Positions 14,558 through 20,636 of a stretch of DNA of 23,742 nt are shown here, piece by piece (the stretch's first letter is position 1; each line of letters begins with the position of its first letter). The stretch spans positions 1 through 23,742 of the forward strand of contig JAGGSL010000054.1 of NCBI GenBank assembly GCA_021159125.1. Reading direction: 5' to 3'. Source of the DNA: Thermoplasmata archaeon (GTDB taxonomy: Archaea; Thermoplasmatota; E2; UBA202; DSCA01). The notes under the pieces are model-generated. The model worked only from the letters and a program-made list of their open reading frames with translations. It did no database searches and was not told the origin of the DNA. The translations under genes and the position numbers were made by a program.

Positions 14558-15201
14558 AACTCAAATTTATCGAAGATGAGGAAAACTACATAAAAGTACT
14601 CATAGAGGATACCACGCCTGATTTTGTAAATGCAATCAGGAGAACTCTGATGGCTGATTTGCCAAAGCTTGCAATAGAAAACGTGACAATATATGACAAT
14701 ACCTCTGCACTCTTTGACGAGATAATTGCTCATCGACTTGCCATGATACCGCTCCCGACCGACCTTGATGTTCTTGTTCCTAGAAGCGAGTGCAGCTGTG
14801 GCGGCGAGGGGTGCCCGAATTGTGTTGTTCATTACACCCTAAGTAAGGAAGGTGAGTGCACTGTCTATTCGGGGGATTTGAAGGCGGAAGAACCATCATG
14901 GGCTGTAAAAGATGAAAAAATTCCGATTGTAAGGCTGCTCAAAGACCAGCGAATAATACTCGAGGCAGAGGCGGAACTCGGTACAGGCAAAGAACATGCA
15001 AAGTGGCAGGCAGTCTCAGGTGCGGGATACAGCTACTATCCTGAAATAGAAATAACGGACGAATGCGACGGGTGCATGGAGTGCGTGAAAGCATGCCCGA
15101 GAGGTATCCTTGCATCAAAGAGAGGAAAGGTTGTTGTAAAAAATATTGAGGAATGCAATTTGTGCAAGAGCTGCTCGGAAGTGTGCGGTAAAAATGCATA
15201 A
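14554..15201 (+). CDS. rpoD: DNA-directed RNA polymerase subunit D (Rpo3), cut by an in-frame stop
   Basis: The archaeal alpha-like assembly subunit, which pairs with subunit L to nucleate the polymerase. The frame gives 215 residues: the N-terminal assembly part (DFVNAIRRTLMADLPKLAI), an insert domain with the cysteine set CSCGGEGCPNC, and a ferredoxin-like domain with two complete four-cysteine motifs, CDGCMECVKACP and CNLCKSCSEVC. It then stops at TAA (15199-15201), although full-length family members are about 260 residues and the missing C-terminal part is encoded in the same frame immediately after the stop. The lost segment contributes to the D-L dimer interface, so a truly truncated product should be defective. 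A base error in the assembly, stop readthrough or a real mutation are the options. The ATG overlaps the rpsK stop. Confidence 0.93.
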   Translation: MKLKFIEDEENYIKVLIEDTTPDFVNAIRRTLMADLPKLAIENVTIYDNTSALFDEIIAHRLAMIPLPTDLDVLVPRSECSCGGEGCPNCVVHYTLSKEGECTVYSGDLKAEEPSWAVKDEKIPIVRLLKDQRIILEAEAELGTGKEHAKWQAVSGAGYSYYPEIEITDECDGCMECVKACPRGILASKRGKVVVKNIEECNLCKSCSEVCGKNA

Positions 15202-15333
15202 AAGGTCAGCGGAAATCCGAACAAAATAATATTCCAGTTTGAAACAGATGGTTCGCTTACAGCAAGGAGGGCGCTCGTAGAAACCCTGAAAATACTTTAT
15301 AAAAAATACGACGAATTGGAAAAGGCGCTGTAG
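15202..15333 (+). pseudogene. rpoD: C-terminal segment of RNA polymerase subunit D after the internal stop
   Basis: Reading straight on from the TAA in the same frame gives 43 codons, starting KVSGNPNKIIFQFETDGSL and ending KKYDELEKAL before TAG at 15331-15333. This matches the usual C-terminus of archaeal RpoD (a strand with FxFETDGSL followed by the long dimerisation helix). There is no in-frame ATG, GTG or other good start at its beginning and no Shine-Dalgarno, so it cannot easily be translated alone. With it, the full protein would be 259 residues plus the interrupted codon's residue. Confidence 0.85.
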
Positions 15334-15344
15334 CCTGCCGGGCA

Positions 15345-15358
15345 ATTTTTATTTTATT
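15345..15358 (+). terminator. Oligo-T terminator of the ribosomal operon
   Basis: The T-rich stretch ATTTTTATTTTATT follows the TAG at 15333 by about a dozen bases and overlaps the stop of the convergent nadE. It fits archaeal U-rich intrinsic termination; only a very short GC stem (GCC/GGC) precedes it. Confidence 0.45.
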
Positions 15359-16172
15359 GGCCTTCCTGCACAGGGGAGCGCCAGTCAAGGGCTACTGTCC
15401 GCAAACCGATTTTTGGAACAAGAGGTACATTCCTTTTATGCTGACTTTTTATCCTCATTTCTTTCACCCTTATCACCTCCTGTTCATCAATATCTGCAAT
15501 CTCCACTATTTTATCTACCGGCATTTTCCTTTCTAGCCCATACAGTATTCTATCTAATTTTTCATAAGGAATTCCCAATTCCTTTTCATCTGTCTGTCCT
15601 TTCCAGAGTCCTGCGGAGGGTGCTTTTTTTATTATCGGCATAGGTATGCCAATATGCTCTGCTATTTGATATACCTGCGTTTTATAGAGATCGCCTATGG
15701 GCATAAAATCGCTTCCTCCGTCCCCATATTTCGTAAAATAACCTATAAGCAATTCGGTTTTATTCGAGCATCCGCATACCAGACTTTTCTTGGAATTTGC
15801 ATACCCATACCACAAAAGCATTCTTAACCTTGACTTTATGTTGCCCAGCGCTACCGCATCCATCTTTTCAGAGTATATCTTTCTTATAGAATGTATCATT
15901 GGGGATATGTCTATTGTTTCATAACTTATGCCGAATTCATTTGACAAGAGACGGACATGCTCAAAGTCCTCCATTGGGGTGGAAAGTTCGGGCATAAAAA
16001 GCGCGTAAACATTTTCCTTTCCAAGTGCCATAATCGCAAGTTTTGTTACGACAGCAGAATCTATGCCGCCTGAGAGGCCTATAACCACACTTTTTACCCC
16101 GGCATTCTCTGTATAACTTCTTATGAATTCAATTATTGTCTCCGTTGTTTCTTCGGGGTTAATCTCAAGCAT
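15354..16172 (-). CDS. nadE: NH3-type NAD+ synthetase
   Basis: A 272-residue synthetase-domain-only NadE, from the ATG at 16172, that would amidate deamido-NAD with ATP as the last step of NAD biosynthesis. The ATP pyrophosphatase loop is VIGLSGGIDSAVV (SGGIDS at 34-39). CSNKTELLIGYFTKYGDGGSDF and GDLYKTQVYQIAEHIGIP are typical of the family. KAPSAGLWKGQTDEKELG is the conserved loop closing over the substrate. Used alone such enzymes take ammonia. The divergent neighbour is a nitrilase-fold amidase like the glutaminase domain fused to NadE in many organisms, so ammonia may be supplied in trans from glutamine. The frame is open upstream to 16238, but promoter position and family length favour 16172. 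Confidence 0.94.
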   Translation of the reverse strand: MLEINPEETTETIIEFIRSYTENAGVKSVVIGLSGGIDSAVVTKLAIMALGKENVYALFMPELSTPMEDFEHVRLLSNEFGISYETIDISPMIHSIRKIYSEKMDAVALGNIKSRLRMLLWYGYANSKKSLVCGCSNKTELLIGYFTKYGDGGSDFMPIGDLYKTQVYQIAEHIGIPMPIIKKAPSAGLWKGQTDEKELGIPYEKLDRILYGLERKMPVDKIVEIADIDEQEVIRVKEMRIKSQHKRNVPLVPKIGLRTVALDWRSPVQEGQ

Positions 16173-16182
16173 ATGGATAATG

Positions 16183-16208
16183 TTATATTTAAGAGCAATA
16201 TATTCTTT
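16183..16208. promoter_or_regulatory. Overlapping divergent promoters of nadE and the nitrilase-fold gene
   Basis: Two TATA elements lie within 26 bp. TTATATTTAAG (16183-16193) is placed for the plus-strand gene starting at 16220. AATATATTG on the minus strand (about 16198-16207) is about 30 nt upstream of the nadE ATG at 16172. Each transcript's start would lie beyond the other's box, so a single bound factor could control both. Confidence 0.5.
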
Positions 16209-16219
16209 TGGGATTTGAC

Positions 16220-17344
16220 ATGAAGCTTTGCATAGCAAATATAAAACCGTCTGTCGGCAACAAAAAAAAGAATCTTAAAAAGATAGAAAGCATGGTTTCA
16301 GAGGAAAATGCAGATATGTATGTATTCGGAGAGATGGCTCTCACAGGCTATACATGCAGGGATGAATTCAGGGAAATGGCAGAAGGCATAGATGGTCCTT
16401 CAATAAATGAAATCAAAAAAATTGCCGGAGAAAAAGATTGCTATATCATATTCGGGATGCCTTTAAAAGAAAGAGAAGGTGTCATTTCAAATGCTTCAAT
16501 AATGGTTCATCCTGACGGAAAGGTAAATGCTTATAGGAAATCTTTCCTGGCAAACTTCGGGCCATTTGAGGAAAGGTTTTATTTCTCGCCGGGAAAAGAA
16601 ATGCCTGTTTTTAAAACAAAGTATGGAAAAGTAGGGATGTGCATATGCTATGACCTTTTTTTCCCTGAGCTGGTTAAGGGACTGGTTCTGAAAGGTGCGG
16701 ATATGATTGTTTGCATATCAGCCTCCCCAACCACGACAAGAGAATTTTTTGAAAAAGTGCTGCCCTCAAGAGCCATTGAAAATACAGCATTTATTGCTTA
16801 CTCAAATATCGTTGGCACCCAGGAAAATATTGTTTTCTGGGGTGGCGGGCAGGTTTACGGGCCAAAAGGAAATCTTATTGCCAGGGGCAAATATTTGAAG
16901 GAAGGGGTAGTAACAGCAGAGGTTGATTTCAGGGACTTAGAGGAAGCAAGAGCTTCAAGGCCTACGCTCAGAGATACAAGAGCAGAGGTTTTTTCAGAAA
17001 TTTCCAGGGGTTTTGTGGAGGAACGAACGCACAGCGGTTATGCGATGGTCGGACTGAAGATGGGAGAATATATCTCCTCAAAGATGAAGGTTGAAAAAGC
17101 GGTGGTATATTCGGATAAAGAGAATGCTGAAAGTGTAATAAGCGGCATAATGTTCCATACCGGTCTTGCAAAAGACAGAATAAAATTTGAGGAAAGTAAT
17201 ACGGTGGGGGCATTGTTTTCGTCATCCAAAAGAAAAATAAGCATTTTTCTGAAAGAAGATGTAAAAAATGCCATTGAGATGGGAATGAATACAAGCATTT
17301 TGAGTTATCTTGATGATGAGAAAATTTTCACAATAGAGGAATAG
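16220..17344 (+). CDS. Nitrilase-superfamily amidohydrolase, candidate glutaminase partner of NadE
   Basis: A 374-residue cytosolic protein. Residues about 1-260 form a carbon-nitrogen hydrolase domain with the catalytic triad visible as Glu38 (GEMALTGYTC), Lys107 (YRKSFLANFGPF) and Cys143 (MCICYD). The Glu motif ALTGYTCRDEF resembles the glutaminase domain of glutamine-dependent NAD synthetases (typically TGYTCGDLF or similar), which releases ammonia for the synthetase. Residues about 275-374 form an extra C-terminal part (EKAVVYSDKENAESVISGI, then SILSYLDDEKIF) that I do not recognise. The gene is divergent from nadE with interlocked promoters. ATG 16220 is preferred to an upstream TTG. A different amidase or nitrilase activity is possible. 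Confidence 0.85.
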   Translation: MKLCIANIKPSVGNKKKNLKKIESMVSEENADMYVFGEMALTGYTCRDEFREMAEGIDGPSINEIKKIAGEKDCYIIFGMPLKEREGVISNASIMVHPDGKVNAYRKSFLANFGPFEERFYFSPGKEMPVFKTKYGKVGMCICYDLFFPELVKGLVLKGADMIVCISASPTTTREFFEKVLPSRAIENTAFIAYSNIVGTQENIVFWGGGQVYGPKGNLIARGKYLKEGVVTAEVDFRDLEEARASRPTLRDTRAEVFSEISRGFVEERTHSGYAMVGLKMGEYISSKMKVEKAVVYSDKENAESVISGIMFHTGLAKDRIKFEESNTVGALFSSSKRKISIFLKEDVKNAIEMGMNTSILSYLDDEKIFTIEE

Positions 17345-17347
17345 TAA

Positions 17348-17357
17348 TTTTTAAATT
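17348..17357 (+). promoter_or_regulatory. TATA box of the thioredoxin reductase gene
   Basis: TTTTTAAATT is centred 26 nt upstream of the ATG at 17379, predicting a leaderless transcript and favouring this ATG over the one at 17385. Confidence 0.55.
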
Positions 17358-17378
17358 TGCAAAAGGCATGACCTGCCT

Positions 17379-18296
17379 ATGGAAATGGAGTTAGCAATAA
17401 TAGGAGCAGGAAGTGCAGGGTATGCAGCAGGCATATATGCCGGCAGGGCAGGAATAGACGCAATCATATTTGATGCGGGTATGGGGGGCGGTCTTGCGAC
17501 CGAGTCGCCAGAAATAGAGAATTATCCGGGATTCAAAAAAATAAATGGCATAGAACTGATGGAAAAAATGAAGGATCATGCTAAGGATTATGCAAAATTT
17601 AAGTTTTATGAAGAAGTAAAAGAAATTAAAAAAGAGGGGGATAAATTCAAACTTATTACCTCGAAGGGAGAACATGAAGCAGGGGCGGTTGTGATATGTA
17701 CAGGTACTGTGCATAAAAAACTGGGCGTCAAGGGAGAGAAGGAACTGGCAGGGAGAGGCGTTTCTTATTGCGCCACGTGCGACGGCTTCTTTTTTAAGGA
17801 TAAGAAGGTGATTGTCGTCGGAGGAGGAAATAGCGCTGTCGCAGAAGCCCTGTATCTTGAGCAGGTAGGATGTGACGTGTCAATAATACACAGGAGAGAT
17901 GTGCTGAGGGCGGAAAAGATGCTGGGCGATGAAGCCATGAAAAGGGGAATAAAAATAATATGGAACAGCGTGGTGGAGGAGATAATCGGAAAGGATAAAG
18001 TTGAAGGCGTGAGGCTGAAAAATGTAAAAACGGGAGAAGAGAAAACAATTCCTGTGGACGGAGTTTTTATTTCTGTAGGTGAGGTGCCAAAGTCGGAGAT
18101 TGCAAAAAAGGCAGGGGTAGAAACAGACGACTACGGCTATATAAAAACCGACGATATGCAGAGAACGAATGTGAGGGGCATATATGCAGCAGGTGACGTT
18201 ACAGGAGGAGTGAGGCAGATAGTCACTGCATGCGCCGAAGGAGCAAAAGCAGCTCTTGCGTCAACCGAGGTGCTGGGAAAAATGTATCCGTTTTAG
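17379..18296 (+). CDS. trxB: Thioredoxin-disulfide reductase
   Basis: A 305-residue low-molecular-weight thioredoxin reductase, a flavoenzyme that passes electrons from a pyridine nucleotide through FAD to thioredoxin-like proteins. The FAD fold is AIIGAGSAGYAAGIYAGRAG, the redox disulfide is CATC at 131-134, and the nucleotide fold is VVGGGNSAVAEALYLEQVG. HRRDVLRAEK carries the arginines that usually select NADPH. TNVRGIYAAGDVTGG is the second FAD motif. Length is standard. It is transcribed from its own leaderless promoter and is followed by the DUF3068-like gene in the same direction, but that gene has a separate TATA box. No thioredoxin gene is in the window. Confidence 0.95.
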   Translation: MEMELAIIGAGSAGYAAGIYAGRAGIDAIIFDAGMGGGLATESPEIENYPGFKKINGIELMEKMKDHAKDYAKFKFYEEVKEIKKEGDKFKLITSKGEHEAGAVVICTGTVHKKLGVKGEKELAGRGVSYCATCDGFFFKDKKVIVVGGGNSAVAEALYLEQVGCDVSIIHRRDVLRAEKMLGDEAMKRGIKIIWNSVVEEIIGKDKVEGVRLKNVKTGEEKTIPVDGVFISVGEVPKSEIAKKAGVETDDYGYIKTDDMQRTNVRGIYAAGDVTGGVRQIVTACAEGAKAALASTEVLGKMYPF

Positions 18297-18333
18297 GCAC
18301 CGCTGCATATCAGGTGCCAAAACCCGAAACATA

Positions 18334-18345
18334 CTTATATAAAAG
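18334..18345 (+). promoter_or_regulatory. TATA box and short leader of the DUF3068-repeat gene
   Basis: CTTATATAAAAG is centred at about 18340, 40 nt before the ATG at 18380. The predicted leader of about 14 nt holds GGTGA at 18370-18374, a Shine-Dalgarno five bases before the ATG, which favours the ATG over the overlapping GTG at 18371. Confidence 0.55.
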
Positions 18346-18379
18346 TCGGATATTTCTCAGGCATATTCAGGTGAAAGGT

Positions 18380-20632
18380 ATGAAGGGAAAGAGAAACATA
18401 ATGATTGTAGTAGGACTTGTATTTTTCATAATTGCACCTTCGTTTTCGTTTGTTTTAACACCCTCAATGAAGAAGATTCCAGATAACCTACACGAAGTTG
18501 TGTACTACGAGGGAAAACTGGGGATGCTGAATACCAGCACCCTTAACATGGATTATATAAACATTGAGATAAAAAGAGAAGTGAATGCAATTAAAAAAGA
18601 AGGAGATGTACTTTTGATAAGGGAGGATGTGACCGTTAAAGACAAACGGACAGGAAAGGAAATCCCAGATTTAAGTATGACCACAATATACGGCATAGAC
18701 CCCCGTACGTCAAAAAATGTGCCCGGGTATGGAGATACCGAGCGGGTGGGGCAGTGGATATTCCCCGTCGGCGTGAAAAAGAAAGATTATCTGGTATGGA
18801 ACTCGGATATGGATGAGCCATATAGGGAAGGGTATGTGGATGTAAATGATGCCGCGGGCATAGCCCATTACATGGGAGAAAAAGAGATAGCAGGAGTGAA
18901 GACATACGAATATAGGGGGCACCAGGATGAGGTGTATATTGGGCCAGGGCCAGAGGGAACGCCTCCCGAATCCAGGATGTATTATATGGGGGACCAGACA
19001 GCATGGGCAGAGGTAAAGACGGGCTTAATTGTGGATTACGACAAACATGTTGTGCAATACATTGAATTCCCCGACCTCCACAAACTCCCGTCAGACCTCA
19101 ATTTGACTGCTGAGCTGAAAGGAAAAGTATCTGTCTTCAATCTCTCAAAGGCAGGAACAGGTGACTGGTATGACAGATACAATGCAACAGTAGTGAACCA
19201 CGTATGGGTGGAAAATCCCGAAACAGACAGTCTTTACATGGTCGGAAGCGAGATGATAGCGAAGGATGAAAATGGGCATATGCTTCCCGACGAATTGCAG
19301 GGATACAGCATAGATGGGGTGAATCCATACACGATGGAATATGATTCCATGTTCAGCGATAAGAGGGGGTTGCTAACATTTCCTATAGGGGTGGAGAAAA
19401 AGGATTATCCGTTGTGGGATTCTCAGATAGGAAACATATCGGTGGCACATTTCGTAGGGGAGGAAAATATTGCAGGGCTGGATACGTACAAGTATGTGGC
19501 GCAGGTGAATAACTACCCGGTTGGCACGCAGGATATAGAGGGCATGAGTGACCGCAACGTAAAACTTTTTTATACGGGCAATACCACATACTGGGTTGAG
19601 CCATCAACAGGCAGCATCGTAAATGTGAAACAGGAAGGGAAAGTCATTTCTCAATTTCCGGACCTTCATACGATTCCTGAAAATACAGATTCGGAATTGA
19701 AAATGGAAGGGAAGTTGTGGATTATCTCAGAGGGCAGCAAGGACATAGAAATGATAAGGCATGTGAAGGCAGTTGGCACAGATTATGACAATGGCAAAAA
19801 AGTAATAATTATGGAAGACAATACCACCACCTACGACAAAAGCACTGGAGAGAAAGTGCCGGAAGGTTGCAGCGTTGAAATTCACGGGATATATGCGGAT
19901 ACAGGTGAGGAGGCACAGAATTACGGCGATGCGGAAAGGGCTGGCTTGTACACGTTCCCTCCCGGCTCGGAAAAGAAAAGTTATCTTATGTGGAACTCTG
20001 AGATAGGGGCACCATCTGTCGTGGACTTTGTAAGGGAAGAAGACCATGAAGGGATACATACTTATCTTTATGAAACAGTTGAAACAAGGAAGGTGTTTGA
20101 TCCTACACCCGCCATAAACCAGAATGTGATTTATACAACCACAACAAAATACTGGGTTGAACCGAACAGCGGGTTGATAATAGACATGGAGAAGACATCC
20201 GAGAAAAAGGTTGATATAATCAATTTCCTGATAGGAATACCAAGCCCAATATGGGTAAAGGCATATTCTCTCACACTTTCATTCAGCGATGACATGGTAA
20301 AGGAACTTGTGGAGGAAGGAAAGGAAGCTGCAGATTTGATGAAGTTATCGAAAAAAACAATGCCTGCCATGGAGGTAAACTTATCTGTTGCAAATCTGAT
20401 TGATAGTGTGAAGGCAGCGGAAATGCAGAAAAAACAAGTGGAACAGTTATCCAACAGCAAGGTAAAGGCAGTTGATTTGCATTACTGGATGACAGAAGAT
20501 TCAGTGAAAGCAACAGCAGATGAAGCAAAAACTTCAGGTTTCATGCTGACACTCTTTGAGGCAATTATACCCATCCTTCTGGTGATATTCGGAATTGCCC
20601 TGATAGGAGTATGGGTAGTGAATAAGCCATAA
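18380..20632 (+). CDS. Membrane-anchored protein with three tandem DUF3068-like modules
   Basis: A 750-residue protein with an N-terminal hydrophobic segment (about 7-26) and a C-terminal membrane helix (about 725-746), so most of it probably lies outside the cell. Between them are three copies of one module, about residues 44-235, 245-430 and 439-620. Each has an opening EGKL/KGKV strand, FPxGxxKKxYxxW (Phe at 128, 334 and 526), a VG/GEE..AGxxTY segment, and a W(V/A)E..(S/T)G.I strand. The first two copies end FPDLHxxP. The pattern matches DUF3068, mainly known from single-copy actinobacterial membrane proteins of unknown role. A helical, lysine- and glutamate-rich stalk (about 640-715) follows. 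Function is unknown; surface binding or a cell-envelope role is a guess. The longer open frame back to 18230 overlaps trxB and the promoter and is rejected. Confidence 0.85.
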   Translation: MKGKRNIMIVVGLVFFIIAPSFSFVLTPSMKKIPDNLHEVVYYEGKLGMLNTSTLNMDYINIEIKREVNAIKKEGDVLLIREDVTVKDKRTGKEIPDLSMTTIYGIDPRTSKNVPGYGDTERVGQWIFPVGVKKKDYLVWNSDMDEPYREGYVDVNDAAGIAHYMGEKEIAGVKTYEYRGHQDEVYIGPGPEGTPPESRMYYMGDQTAWAEVKTGLIVDYDKHVVQYIEFPDLHKLPSDLNLTAELKGKVSVFNLSKAGTGDWYDRYNATVVNHVWVENPETDSLYMVGSEMIAKDENGHMLPDELQGYSIDGVNPYTMEYDSMFSDKRGLLTFPIGVEKKDYPLWDSQIGNISVAHFVGEENIAGLDTYKYVAQVNNYPVGTQDIEGMSDRNVKLFYTGNTTYWVEPSTGSIVNVKQEGKVISQFPDLHTIPENTDSELKMEGKLWIISEGSKDIEMIRHVKAVGTDYDNGKKVIIMEDNTTTYDKSTGEKVPEGCSVEIHGIYADTGEEAQNYGDAERAGLYTFPPGSEKKSYLMWNSEIGAPSVVDFVREEDHEGIHTYLYETVETRKVFDPTPAINQNVIYTTTTKYWVEPNSGLIIDMEKTSEKKVDIINFLIGIPSPIWVKAYSLTLSFSDDMVKELVEEGKEAADLMKLSKKTMPAMEVNLSVANLIDSVKAAEMQKKQVEQLSNSKVKAVDLHYWMTEDSVKATADEAKTSGFMLTLFEAIIPILLVIFGIALIGVWVVNKP

Positions 20633-20636
20633 TTTA

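Noticed and set aside
15187..15210. A frameshift in rpoD, or recoding of the stop as pyrrolysine or selenocysteine
   Set aside because: Frame is the same before and after the stop, and the codon is TAA, which neither system uses.
18230..18379. N-terminal extension of the DUF3068-repeat protein overlapping trxB
   Set aside because: It would overlap the end of trxB and read through the TATA box and Shine-Dalgarno. The membrane signal begins only after the ATG at 18380.
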